A stretch of 64,000 bases of DNA from Glycine soja (taxonomy: Eukaryota; Streptophyta; Magnoliopsida; Fabales; Fabaceae): positions 31,641,940-31,705,939 of the forward strand of contig NC_041018.1 in NCBI RefSeq assembly GCF_004193775.1, given 5' to 3'. The position numbers and the translations under genes are program-made. Below the pieces are notes generated by a model. The model did not search any database. It was not told the DNA's origin and worked only from the letters and a program-made list of their open reading frames with translations. Positions 22,247 through 33,699 of the stretch are shown piece after piece. Each line of letters opens with the position of its first letter. Within the stretch, counting starts at the first letter, position 1.

Positions 22247-23013
22247 TGTTGGATCGAGTGGCCATAGAATAATTAAGAAGGGGGGTTGAATTAATTATTC
22301 CTAAACCTTTACTAATTAAAAAATTACTCTTCTAAGGCTTTTACTAAATTGTTAAGAGAATGAGGAGTAGAAGAGAAACTTAACCGAAAGTAAAAGCGGA
22401 AATTAAATGCACAGCGAAAAGTAAAAGAGTAGGGAAGAAGGAAACAAACACACAAGAGTTTTTATACTGGTTCGGCAACAACCCGTGCCTACATCCAGTC
22501 CCCAAGCGACCTGCGGTCCTTGGAACGATGTAAATTCAATTTGAAAACTTTTCCAAAACAATTTTGCCACTGGTAATCGATTACAACAATCTGGTAATTG
22601 ATGACCAGAGAGTAAAAACTCTTTGGTAAACATGTTTTGAGAAAAATCATGTGCTACTCAATTTTTGAAAAAAAAAATTCATACTTATCTTGATTAAGCC
22701 TTCTCTTGATTCTTGATTCTTGAGTCTTGAATCTTGATCTTGTTTCTTGAGATCTTGAACCTTGAATCTTGATTCTTGACTCTAAACTTTCTTCTTGAGT
22801 CTTGAATTCTTCTTGATTCTTATCTTGAACTCTTGAATTGTTCTTGATTCACTTGAGTTGTTCTTTGATTGATCTTTGATTCACTTGAGTTGTTCTTTGA
22901 TTGATCTTTGAGCTTTTTGTCATCACCTTTGTCATCATCTTTTGTTATCATCATTTTTATCATCAAAACACCTTTAAATCGCCTTTGATTCATCATGAAG
23001 CTTTGCTTCTACA
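22247..23013 (-). repeat. 3' LTR of copia element, with a large deletion
   Basis: 767 bp against 1659 bp for its partner. At 22522 it jumps from GCGGTCCTTG to the equivalent of about 26770 in the right LTR. This removes the TATA region and both stem-loop arrays. It keeps the TCTTGAAT/TCTTGATT-rich U3 part. Confidence 0.88.
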
Positions 23014-25219
23014 ATCTCCCCCTTTTTGATGATGACAACTTCTGAAATCAAGAAACACACACACTCACTTTTTCCTAGTCAATCACTCACATAAATTCTC
23101 CCCCTTTGTTTTTGAATTTATGCTTATCTTAAAAATAAGTTGATTACTCATGTGAGTTCTTGATTTAATCCCTATTTCTCTCCCCCTTTGGCATCAACAA
23201 AAAGCCAAAGTGCGTAACAAGTATGAAACATACATATACTACTAATCATTCACAAGACAATCATGGAAGAATATAAACCAATCATGAAGCAAGGAACATG
23301 AATAGATCAAATATATAGAAAAATCACATAGTCATATAACATAATTCATAATTGTTCAATCATACCATGCAAATAAAGGAAATACTAATTTGATCAAATG
23401 TCATAATAATATAGCCAAATACACGAGATTAGAAAACAATCAAACAAGATATCATAACCATTCATCACACTAGAAATATAATATTTCATAGAATGTCATA
23501 TAATCCAGAAAGTCATTCATAATAACCAAATAAAAGTACATACCACTAGTCATATATCATCAAAATAATTGAGTTTAAAACTCAACCATAAAAAACCAAG
23601 AGCAAGTAAATATAATCATCATGTTCAGTCATACTAATCAAAAAAGAAATACTAAGTATTCAAATGTCATGAAAACATAGCCAAATACAAGGCTTAAAAA
23701 CAAAATATAATAATTAAACAATAAAAGAGAGAAGCTTATAGAAATCAAGCAAGATAATAAATTATCCTCACATTATAATAGAAGCATATGTGCATAAATA
23801 ACAAATAAGTCATAAGTCATCAAAACATAAATCATTTGTCTAAGTTACTTGCATCTAGAAGTCCTAATTCTCTTCTAATGGTGTAGAAAGAGTCTTTGGT
23901 TAGTGGTTTTGTAAAGATGCCTGCAAGTTGGTTTTTAGTGTATAAATTTTTTAAAACACAATCTCCTTTTTTCTAAGACTAAGTGCTAATTGACTATCAA
24001 CACTTACCAAGATGAGTTTTTATTAGCATAGAAGGTTTTATCATATCAAAATAATTTTGTTTGAAATACAATATAATAATTTTGAAAAGCATAAAAAATA
24101 TTTTGAACAATCAATCAAGTAATTCAAACATATCAAACAAGAATTATACAAGGATTGAAGGATATAGATCACAGACATTATCAAACATTCTGATTTGTTA
24201 AAGATAATTTAAAAACTTAGAAAGCTCAAAGAACTCAATCAATCATGTAATCATTATTTTCTCTAAAACCTACATGCTCAATATCTTTATCATGTTCATG
24301 CTTGATAACACATTTTTTAGAATCAAAAAGATATTTTATATATGAAAATTCTTATATATAAAAATAAATAAATATAACATAATGGATTTTGAAAAAACTT
24401 TATGAATGAACCTTAAGCAAGTAATTCACATGTCATATTTAAAAATTATACAAGAATCATACAAGAGATATAAAACCATAAATAACCATTCATAAATGAC
24501 TAATCACATATCACATCAAAAATCATGCATAATCATTTTAAAAATATATTATCAAAATAATCAACATAACTTTTTAAATATAAAAAAATCATAATAACTC
24601 TCAAACACAATCAATCATCAAACATTTCAAATTTAATTAAATTTAATTAACAATCAACTAATTATGCACAATAATTTCTATTTAAAAAATTTCAAATTTT
24701 AAATTTTAAATTTCAAATTTCAAATTTTAAATTTTAAATTTCAAATTTCAAATTTCAAATTTTAAATTTTAAATTTTAAATTTCAAATTTCAACTTTCAG
24801 TAACTTCCTTTTTCAACTTCCACTTCCATTTTCAACTTTCAACTTCCAATAACTTCCAAATTTTAATTTTCAAACTTCCAATAACTTCTATTTTTTAATT
24901 ATCAAACTTCCAACTATTTGAACACAATTACCAAAGACAAAAAATCAATCATCATCACATATCATGGTAATTATTTACTTAATTCAATTATTCTAACATG
25001 TCAAAACATTTTTCTTAACAGAATCTAATCATTTTAGAAACAAAACATAAGCAATTCAAGCATTAATCAATTCAAACAAAATTCAATTAATCATACATAT
25101 TCAAAATTAAAAACTAAATATAGTTAATTAAGCATTTTAAACACAATCAAACAATTTCAACAATTATTTTCTATTATCCACAAAAATAACTTAACTGAAA
25201 ATACTAATCATACCTTAAT
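23014..25219 (-). other. AT-rich interior of copia element with RNase H tail remnant
   Basis: Mostly AT-rich and without a usable frame. At about 23833-23935 (minus) it reads NQLAGIFTKPLTKDSF and then RRELGLLDAS, the typical C-terminal end of copia RNase H. 24677-24790 is an AAATTTCAAATTT-type simple repeat. The polypurine tract is at its left edge (23014-23028). Confidence 0.7.
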
Positions 25220-25507
25220 TCATAGAGATGGCTTAGATGTTACCTCTTTTGAGATTTTACTGATATTATTGTCGCCGTATGTAACATGTCCACTTTTCTT
25301 GGGGGAAATAGTTGTGAATTTGGATACATCACCCGTCATGTGCTTGGAACATCCATTGTCTATGTACCATTTCTTCCTTACAGAATCTTCTTTGTTATTC
25401 TCATCAGATTTTGTCATGAGACACAAGTTGACTTGGTCTTCATCATCATCTTGGAATATCCTGTTCCTGAAAATACTTTTGAAAGACAAAGAATCTAAAG
25501 AGGTCAT
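25220..25507 (-). pseudogene. Copia gag-protease fragment
   Basis: 95-codon open piece containing KKWYIDNGCSKHMTGD. This is the copia aspartic-protease region in which D-S/N-G-C-S precedes HMTG (family knowledge). The preceding residues form an acidic spacer (DDDEDQVNLCLM). The gag zinc knuckle, integrase and RT are absent. Fragment only. Confidence 0.8.
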
Positions 25508-25542
25508 TAATCTTGAAGTTGTTAAACTTTCTACAAGAAACC

Positions 25543-25555
25543 TGCTCTGATACCA
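25543..25555 (-). other. Primer-binding site of copia element
   Basis: On the minus strand TGGTATCAGAGCA, complementary to the 3' end of initiator Met-tRNA. It lies two bases inside the 5' LTR. Confidence 0.88.
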
Positions 25556-25848
25556 CTTGTTGGATCGAGTGACCTCAGAATAATTAAGAAGGGGGGGTAG
25601 AATTAATTATTCCTAAACCTTTACTAATTAAAAAATTACTCTTCTAAGGCTTTTACTAAATTGTTAAGAGAATGAGGAGTAGAAGAGAAACTTAACAGAA
25701 AGTAAAAGAGGAAATTAAATGCACATCGGAAAGTAAAAGAGCAGGGAAGAAGGAAACAAACACACAAGAGTTTTTATACTATTTCGGCAACAACCTGTGC
25801 CTACATCCAGTCCCCAAGCGACCTGCGGTCCTTGAGATTTCTTTCAAC

Positions 25849-26034
25849 CTTGTAAAAATCCTTTTACAAGCAAAGATCCACAAGGGATGTACCCTCCCTT
25901 GTTCTCTTTGAAACCCTCGTGGATGTACCCTCCATTAGAACTGATCCACAAGAGATGTACCCTCTCTTGTTCTCAGTCAAACCCAAGTAGATGTACCCTC
26001 TACTTGTACCACAAAGGATGTACCCTCCAATGTG
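25849..26034 (-). repeat. Stem-loop array A: constant loop, covarying stems
   Basis: Six short inverted repeats. Stem positions: 25849-25857/25862-25870 (CTTGTAAAA, loop ATCC), 25880-25902 (ACAAGGGA), 25920-25934 (TGGA, short), 25948-25970 (ACAAGAGA), 25984-26006 (CAAGTAGA) and 26010-26034 (CACAAAGGA, two mismatches). All but the first share the loop TGTACCC (GGGTACA in the element's RNA). It lies downstream of the TATA box, so it should be in the RNA leader. Confidence 0.85.
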
Positions 26035-26039
26035 TTAAG

Positions 26040-26302
26040 ACAAAGATCTCAGGCTGTTAAACCTTTGATACTTTGTGAATGGGGATACAAAAGAATTCTC
26101 AGGCGGTTAGTCCTTTGAATACTTTTGTATAACGGAAAGGGAAGAAACAAAAGAATTCTCAGACTGTGTCTTATTGAATTCTTTGACAAGGGAGAAGGGA
26201 GACACAAAAGAATTTAGGCGGTTAGTCCTTTGTTCTTTTGGAAAAGGGAGAAGAGAGACACAAAAAGAATTCAGGCGGTTAGTCCTTGGCGAATTCTTTT
26301 TG
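26040..26302 (-). repeat. Stem-loop array B: long stems around a CAGGCGGTTAGTCC loop
   Basis: Five units at 26040-26075, 26088-26127, 26148-26185, 26205-26240 and 26261-26302. The best (26261-26272/26291-26302) has a perfect 12-bp stem with CAAAAAGAATTC. Loops contain AGGCGGTTAGTCC in three of the five units, with variants in the other two (the last unit is perfect in both stem and loop). Confidence 0.8.
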
Positions 26303-26477
26303 GCAAAGGGAAAAGAGAATGAAAAGATGAATAGCACAAGTTTTCAAGGTTTAGAAAACCAGAAAACTTTGGAAAAATTTTGGTACAAAGAAGAAGAAGA
26401 AGTTCAAAGAGATTCAAGGCTTGTAAAGGATTGTATGAATAATTGTTCAAGATACTTGAAATGCAAAACAAAGCCTT

Positions 26478-26487
26478 GCTTTTATAG
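26478..26487 (-). promoter_or_regulatory. TATA box of copia LTR
   Basis: CTATAAAAGC on the minus strand. The solo LTR has CTATAAATA at 44364-44372 in the same relative place. Confidence 0.6.
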
Positions 26488-27221
26488 ACTCTTCATGTCT
26501 AGTCAAGACAACCATTAGAAGAGTTATGACTTTTAGAAAAACTTAAAAACCAATTTGAAAAAGTCAAAAACTATTTGAAGAGTTACATCTTTTGATTTTT
26601 TTTAGAAATAATCACTGGTAATCGATTACCAAATTAGTGTAATCGATTACACAAAGCTTTTATGTGAAAGGATGTGACTCTTCACTTTTGAATTTGAATT
26701 TCAACGTTCAAAGGCACTGGTAATCGATTACCAAAACATTGTAATCGATTACAACTTTTTGAAATTAATTGGAATGTTGTAAATTCAATTTGAAAACTTT
26801 TCCAAAACAATTTTGCCACTGGTAATCGATTACAACAATCTGGTAATCGATTACCAGAGAGTAAAAACTCTTTGGTAAACATGTTTTGAGAAAAATCATG
26901 TGCTACTCAATTTTTGAAAAAAACTTTTCATACTTATCTTGATTAAGCCTTCTCTTGATTCTTGAGTCTTGAATCTTGATCTTGATTCTTGAGATCTTAA
27001 ACCTTGAATCTTGACTCTAAACTTTCTTCTTGAGTCTTGAATTCTTCTTGATTCTTATCTTGAACTCTTGAATTGTTCTTGATTCACTTGAGTTGTTCTT
27101 TGATTGATCTTTGAGTTTTTTGTCATCACCTTTGTCATCATCTTTTGTTATCATCATTGTTATCATCAAAACACCTTTGAATCACCTTTGACTCATCATG
27201 AAGCTTTGCTTCTACATCTTT

Positions 27222-27908
27222 TCCATATCCTCCGGTGCCATTTTTATCTGATTGTAACCGGAGAACCCATGCATGAAGGAAGACATAGCGAAATTGGCCG
27301 TATTATCAACGAGGATATCGATGTGCAGTAGAGGAAAATTTTCCTTGGGACTGGCTCGATCCAGGTCCCGATAATCCACACACATTCGCACCTTCCCATC
27401 CTTCTTAGGGACTGGTACAATGTTGGCAACCTATTCTAGGTACCGAGCGATAGCCAAAAAACCAGCGTCAAATTGTTTCTTTACCTCTTCTTTTATTTTC
27501 ATGGATGTCTCGGCCTTCATCCTCCTCAGTTTTTGTTTTACCAGGGAACACTCAAGATTTAGAGTTAATTTGTGTTGTACGATGTCAGAACTCAAACCGG
27601 GCATATCTTGGTACGACCAAGCAAAGATGTCTTGGTAGTCTTTTAGCAGGGCTATCAATTCTTCACGGATGGGTGCGGTCATACCCGTGCCTATCTTTAC
27701 TTCCTTTTTCCCACTGTTGGTCCCTAAGTCCGCTAGTTTCGTCTCTTGATGAGGCCCCATCTCTTGGCCCTCATGGGCGACTACCTTCTCCAACTCCGGG
27801 GGAAGTCCCACATCTTCGTCCTCTTCACCCTCCGTCTGATCTGTTTCTTGCTTGAAATCGATGGTCGGGTCCCAGGTATTAGTACCTTCGAGGGACTCAT
27901 CGTCGAAT
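27222..27908 (-). pseudogene. Ogre reverse transcriptase N-terminal half
   Basis: Starts after the putative intron with RFDDESLEGTNTW, passes through DVGLPPELEKVV and the 27811-27431 open stretch (IFAWSYQDMPGL, VKQKLRRM, IKEEVKKQFDAGFL). After a stop it reads VPVPKKDGKVRMCVDYRDL and SGYNQIKMAPEDMEK, where the copia element is inserted. The fingers/palm start of RT is therefore complete but separated by 5 kb from the YVDD half. One stop (TAG at 27431-27433) precedes the VPKKDGK motif. Confidence 0.82.
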
Positions 27909-28087
27909 CTGGCATTTTAAGCATGAAGAAATAAACATGCAAATGAATGAGAATGGGAAGAGACGCAGGAACAGATGAAGAAAGATCATTATATTATAAA
28001 TTCAGGAACAAAAGACATAAAGCCTTAACAAAAGGAAACTCTAAAGCCTAGGCCCAACCGTAGATTTTAAAAGCCACAAAGGGTTAC
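27909..28087 (-). other. Putative Ogre intron between protease and RT
   Basis: On the minus strand it begins GTAACCCTTTGTGG and ends in a T/C-rich tract with TTTAAAATGCCAG/ATTCGAC. No coding continues through it, while protease lies before and RT frame after. Ogre elements have a spliced intron at this position (family knowledge). The boundaries are my inference. Confidence 0.45.
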
Positions 28088-28209
28088 ATTATGCTTGTTG
28101 CGTAAATGTCCGAGCGCTCCAGGAGGGCATGCTCGTACCAAATCCGACCCACTCAGAGAGTCATCTTCGCATATTGCAACGACTTGGCCTTCGTGTCCTA
28201 GACCTGTGC

Positions 28210-29073
28210 TTATAAAGCTCCTACTGATCCTGCCTGTGTGGGTTTATAGCCTAACCCAAACTTCCCACGGTTTCCTCTGGTGCTTATCAGGCTGGTTCTG
28301 CCGCCGTTGTTCTTGCCTAAATCCATTATGGGTTCGTAACCATTCCCCAACATCACCCGGGCTACCATCATCGCTGTATCGGACAGGCAAGGTTGCCCAG
28401 AGAAGGAATCTACGGAGGCAATGCTTACTACCTCAAAAGATTGGAAGGCTGTTTCTAATGACTCCTCCGTGGCTTCCACATATGGCATAGAGGATGGGTA
28501 GCTTACCAAGATGTCTTCCTCGCCCGACACAATAACCAAATGCCCCTCTACTACAAATTTCAATTTTTGGTGGAGTGTAGAGGGAACGACCCCCACCGAG
28601 TGAATCCACGGGCGTCCCAAAAGACAGCTGTAAGCCAGGTTAATATCCATTACTTGGAAGGTAACCTGACAGGTATGGGGGCCTATCTGTACAGGGAGGT
28701 CGATCTCCCCCCTAACTTCTCGGCGGGTGCCATCGAAGGCACGGACCACCATGGAACTTGGCTTAAGATGGGAAGCATTAAATGGCAATTTCTCCAACGT
28801 GCTTTTGGGCATTACATTTAAACTGGAACCATTATCGATGAGTACCTTGGCCACGACATGATCCATGCATTTGAAGGACACATGCAAAGCCCTGTTATGC
28901 CCTCTCCCCTCGGCAGGGATTTCTTCTTCGGCGAAGGCGAGATAGTTGTTGGCGGTGATGTTATTGACGAGTCCTCCAAAGCCTTCTACAGAGATATCTT
29001 GGGACACATGAGCTTCGTTCAAGACATTCACTAGCAAAGCCCGATAAGGCTCAGAGCTCATGAGTAGTTCCAA
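28210..29073 (-). pseudogene. Ogre aspartic protease
   Basis: 287 codons open. Key sequence AKVLIDNGSSLNVMPKSTL has the active-site D in a DNGSS context (common in Tat/Ogre; inference that it stays usable). It is followed by AFDGTRREVRGEIDLP and YSCLLGRPWIHSVGVVPSTL, the flap and C-terminal strand regions. The first residues (LLMSSEPYRALLVNVLNEA) continue gag, overlapping the previous frame by 16 bases with a frameshift. It would process the gag-pol polyprotein. Confidence 0.85.
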
Positions 29074-31769
29074 AAGAGAGACCTTGGCCAGGGTTTGTTG
29101 AGCTGCTCAATGACCTTGAACTCGCATTGCTGAATAATGCGGAGGAACTCGCCTGCCTCCTCTAGCGATACGTCTTTCTTGCCACAGCCATCCCTTTTCT
29201 CCAGAAGACCTTTCACTGGAATATCCTCGTTCAGAGTGAGGGTCGTTTTGTCATTTTGTTCTTCCACCATCTTTGCCTTCCCTTTAACGTTTGCGGGTTG
29301 TGTCGGAAGGTCAGGGGGTGCAAACACGTGATTGCTGCGGGTCACGCCGCTCAGCCCCGTGATATTGGTTACCTTGGCTGACAACAAGCTGATGTTAGTG
29401 GCCTCTTCCTTCCTTTCGCTTGGAGGCGCATACCTCCACGGAACTGCGTGGCTATTTCGGTACGGAAACGGAACAGGTTTAAATATCGAGGGGTGTTGGG
29501 GCGTTTGAGGAGCTGAGTCTCTGGTGAAATATACCACCAAAGGCTTAGGCCTTCCAAAACTTCTCTCATCTGCGGACTGCATACGTGTATGCTGCTCTTC
29601 ACTCCCCTCATCGCCGACTTCCAGCCGGCCTCGATCTATCATCTATTGCAAAAGGTCATCCACTGCTAAACATGTTTCCATGTTATGTAGCTCACCGAGA
29701 TGCAACAAACAGGAATCCTCTTCATGCCCACCATGGAGAATTATGCCCCCCCTTTTGTAGGGCCTCATAGATAAACCTCCTGGGGGTCGTCACGTTCTTC
29801 AAAGGCTTGGACCTGCACGGCCTACCCGACTCGACGGCATTAACTGCTCCCCCTCCATGATTGGCGAGCGGGTTCATTTTCACGTTGGGTCGATCCTCTT
29901 GAAACGTCAGTCATCCGGCGTCTATCAAATGTTGGACCTTGTATTTAAGGGCCAAGCATTTTTCGGTGGAGTGGCCCGGGGTTTTCCCATGGTATGCACA
30001 AGTTGCGTCAGGGTCATACCACTTTGGGAAATGAGATTGGTAGATCTTCCCAAGAGATATCACAGCAATCTGGTTAGCGATGAGGGACGGCAAGAGGTCT
30101 TTGTACGTCATTGGGATCGGGGTGAATTCTAGAATTGGCCTCAGGGGAAAGTTCCTCATCGCGTTGGAATCGACGCCAAAGTGGGCATTGCCGACGGGGC
30201 GAGTCGTGGTTGGAGCCGGAGCTTGGGGGGCCTCCCTCTGGATGGGGGCGGGCGCTCTAGGCTATACGTGTGCTGAATTGGAGGAGTTCCCGGCGCGAGC
30301 TGAGAAGCTCGGGTGATGTTGCGCGTATTGATGGGTACCATGAGAGGTCTGCGGTGGCTTGACCCATGCGGGCGCCAAAGTGACGGCTTGGGTATCTCCT
30401 TCCTTCCTTTTTGCCCTAGTTGCTCCGATCCTCCTAGCATTGGTACTTATGGAGGAGACGTAATCGAACTTCCCTCTCTTCAAACCTATTTTGATTCTCT
30501 CCCCAGCAAATACCAAGTCCGTGAAGCTGGAGGGCATATAGCCTACCAACTTCTCATAGTAAAACACTGGTAAGGTGTCTACCATCATGGTAACCATCTC
30601 CCTTTCGACCATGGGAGGGGCCACTTGTGCTGCCAGGTCTCTCCACCGCTGAGCGTACTCTTTAAAGGTCTCACTTTCCTTCTTAACCATGTTCTGCAAC
30701 TGAGTGCAATCAGGAGCCATATCGGAATTGTACTGATATTGCCTAAGGAAGGCAGTAATCAGATCCTTCCAAGTACGGATGCGGAAGCTTCCAGATTAGT
30801 GTACCAAATGACCTCGGCTCCAGCCAAGCTATCTTGGAAAAAGTGCATTAACAACTTTTCATCCCTAGAATGTGCCCCCATCTTGCGACAATACATCTTG
30901 AGATGGTTCTTAGGACAAGTCGTCCCTTTGTACTTGTCGAAATCAGGTACCTTGAATTTTGGGGGGATGACGACATCCGTTACCAAGCAAAGATCTGCCA
31001 TGTCCGCGAGCAAATAGTCGCCAAAGCCTTCAACAGCTCTCAATATCTCCTCGATGAGATCGGAGTTTCCTTCTTTCTTCCGCCACCGGGGGTGGTCCTT
31101 CTGTGGACAAGAATATTGGCTGTGTTGTGAGTTATGCTGAGGCAATGTGTTGGGCGCCAACCCCTCGACGGGGACCGAGGGGTACAAATCGACATCCCCT
31201 TGGGCATACTCTCGATGATCCTCGTGAACCTCGGCGGGCTATCGAGGAGGCTCCCCTTCAAGGATGGGGGAAGGGACATGACCCGCGTCATCACACATGA
31301 CTGGTGGCGTGTAATTAGGTGGTAATCCATAAGGGTAAGCCACCCGGTTGTATCCCAAATGGGGGTTGCTAATGTGCCCCAATGTGCTCCTTCCTCGTCC
31401 TACCGCGTTTGGGAGAGGATGGTGCGCGATAGCTGGGAGAGTTGGGTCTGCTTCGGCAGCCAAACTAATAGTGGCAGCGGTGGCCACGTTATTCTCCATG
31501 AGTTGTCTCATTCCTAACATGGCCTCCATCATGGAAGCCATTTGCTCTTTCAAAGCCGACATGTCAGCTTTCATCTGTTCCTGTGTCTCCTCTTGGTCAC
31601 CCATCGTCCTAGATTTGGATCTGGTGCGATATGGATGCCTTGGGGGGCGTTTAGTTATGGTGTTTTTCCTAAAAAACCAAATGTGAGAGTAGGTAAAGAA
31701 AAATGAATGCATGCTAGAGATAAAATGCGGGAGTGATTTGATTCGCACTGATCTTTGGAGTAAAAACAT
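29058..31769 (-). pseudogene. Ogre gag
   Basis: Gag region in several frames. The likely start is the Met of MGDQEETQEQMKAD, about 50 codons into the frame that begins at 31769. Segments are 31769-31239, 31187-30759 (PKFKVPDFDKYKG, AGAEVIWYTNL capsid motifs), 30720-30262 (KESETFKEYAQRWRDLAAQV), 30159-29911 (CAYHGKTPGHSTEKCLALK, a CCHC-like knuckle) and 29642-29058 (Pro-rich, ending in the FKVIEQLNKPW junction to protease). Stops and frameshifts separate them. It would form the virus-like particle shell. Confidence 0.83.
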
Positions 31770-31836
31770 GGGATAAACTCATTTTATTCAGAAAGTTATA
31801 ACTAGTCAAGATCTGAGCGACAATACAAACTTCCTA

Positions 31837-33699
31837 GCGGTTTCTAATTATATGGGCCATTAAGTCTATCATATGCTGACAATAGCTGAGAAGTCTGTGG
31901 ATCTCCTCGGGGGTGGAGTAGGTGTCCGCCATTGCTTTGGCCTTGGCTAGCAATCGAGGAAGTTATTGACTCCCGTTCAAGGTAAGAGCAAATCGATCCA
32001 TCCACATTGTTGCCTCTTGATGTAACGAGTCGATCACCCTTCCTCTAGAATCATTTTCCGCGTACACTTAGGCATACTCATCCGCCACTTTATGCTCGTG
32101 GGTCGTGGCTAGATTTAGTTCTTCTTGGTACTTGCTGACGATGGCTAACATGTTGGTCTCTGTCTCGCATAAACGCTGAGACAAGTTTTTTTTGGACCTT
32201 AAGCAAGTAGCTAACTCCTCTTTCAAGACCATGCTATGTGCTCGTGATTGGTCTCTCTCTTCCCTTCAAAGCTTGAGCTCACTGTTGCTGCCCCACAAAG
32301 CTCCACGAAATTTGTCACGGCCATGCTCTTCCTTGCGAGCCCTCTTGGTTTCTTGTTCAAGGGCTCTTGTGGTAGCTGCATTTTCTTCTCGTAACCCGGC
32401 ACACTCTTTCCAGACGTCTGTAGCGACCAACTTGAATTTTTGTTTGGCAAGTCTTGCTTTTCCTAGTTCTGTTTTTAGAGCTCGGACTTCTTCATCCTCT
32501 TCCGGAGCTTCGAAGTTCTCTTCGTTGATAATCTTTAACTTGGAGAGCCAATCTAACCCTCGTGTACAAACTTTCAGCCATTCATGATAACCACCGATGA
32601 TGCCATTACGAATGCCCCTAAGTTCTTTATCTTTCCTTAACGGGCTTTCCCACGCCTTATGGACTCTTTGTATAATCTTGAAACTTTGCGCACCGAAATC
32701 TCTCACAAGGAAAGGAGAGAGGCTCTCTTCCGTCGGTGCTCCCCTCATGGGGTACCCTAACTGTCTTATAGCAAGTGCGGGATTGTAGTTAATACAACCC
32801 CTCATCCCTATCAACGGAATGTTTGGGTACTCCCCACATGAGAAAAGGACTCCCTCCCTTCCTTCCTTCCATCGAGGAAACCAGCTGATTGTTCTACCTC
32901 CTATCCCAGCCAAGAGTTGGTCTCAATCTACTCTTCTCTTTTCGACACACGAGCGATGGCTTCGGAGCGGACATAGATGCCTTATGTCTAGTTGGAACAG
33001 GTGTGAAACCAACCATACACAAAGAGCGGGCAAGCAACAGATGATTCGTGCGCTACTCTTCTTGCACCTTCGGTCAAATGTATCAAATAAGTTCGCCAAG
33101 ACAGCTACCACCGGGCTCTCTTTGCTATGGTGATATGCAAGGAAAGCATCAATTGCGGCTAGGTCCACCAAACCATCCATGTTTGGAAAGAGGACAACCC
33201 CAAAGATTAGCAATGCTAATACATCCATAAACGGGACCCACTCCTCTTGATTCGCCATATCCTTTGCCTTGCCTTCTAAGTACTTCCGTAGTAGGCCCAC
33301 TACGCCGTTTCGAGTTTGCTTTACACGATCCAACTCTCTTGCCGAATCCCTGACCACAACTACAATCTTGCTCAAGGAGGGAAGAAACCCGGAGAAAAGA
33401 TACGGTTTCCTTCCCCCAAGAGGACATCCTAGAATCTCCTCAAATTCTTCGACAGTCGATACTAATTGGAAGTCTCCAAACATGAAGCATCTCAAAGGCT
33501 GGTCATAGTATTGGGTGAGAGATACAACGGCTTCCGTGGATATCTCTGCTATGGTCAAATCTAAAATCTTTCTGTACGCCTTGCGGAAGGCTTGCATTTG
33601 GAGAGGTCCCATCAACCGTCCTAACTCCTTAATGCTGGTGATATCTAGGCCCTTAATCTTGACTTGATAAAACCTTTTTCCAGTTTGATTTGTTCCCAT
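31837..33699 (-). pseudogene. Ogre ORF1 upstream of gag (plant-mobile-domain-like plus coiled coil)
   Basis: Two long open segments: 33699-32923 (MGTNQTGKRFYQVK..., with YDQPLRCFMFGDFQLVSTVE and LGCPLGGRKPYLFSG) and 32913-32266 (MAGIGGRTISWFPRW..., INYNPALAIRQLGYPMRG, then Lys/Glu-rich coiled coil). Decayed sequence continues to about 31837. The first segment resembles the domain of unknown function found in legume Ogre ORF1 and related plant mobile domain proteins (from memory). Its role is not known. The frames are offset by a frameshift at about 32915. Confidence 0.75.

Larger units (their letters stand above)
22247..27216 (-). mobile_element. Deleted Ty1/copia retrotransposon inside Ogre RT
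   Basis: 4.97 kb, perfect 5-bp duplication, read on the minus strand. The 5' LTR is 25558-27216, with a Met-tRNA primer site at 25543-25555 (TGGTATCAGAGCA on the minus strand). The interior has a protease fragment and later a short RNase H C-terminal remnant, but integrase and almost all RT are missing. An AAAAAGGGGGAGAT polypurine tract lies at 23014-23028 and the 3' LTR is 22247-23013. LTR ends are TGTAGAAGC...CCAACA. It is the youngest layer of the nest by position. It cannot encode its own enzymes but keeps the sites needed in cis. Confidence 0.88.
25558..27216 (-). repeat. 5' LTR of copia element
   Basis: 1659 bp. In element orientation it has TCAAGAATCAAG repeats, then six TAATCGATTA palindromes (26615-26860), a TATA box CTATAAAAGC at 26478-26487, and two stem-loop arrays (26088-26302, then 25849-26034). 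It ends CCAACA. The solo LTR at 43522-45299 has the same order. Confidence 0.88.
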
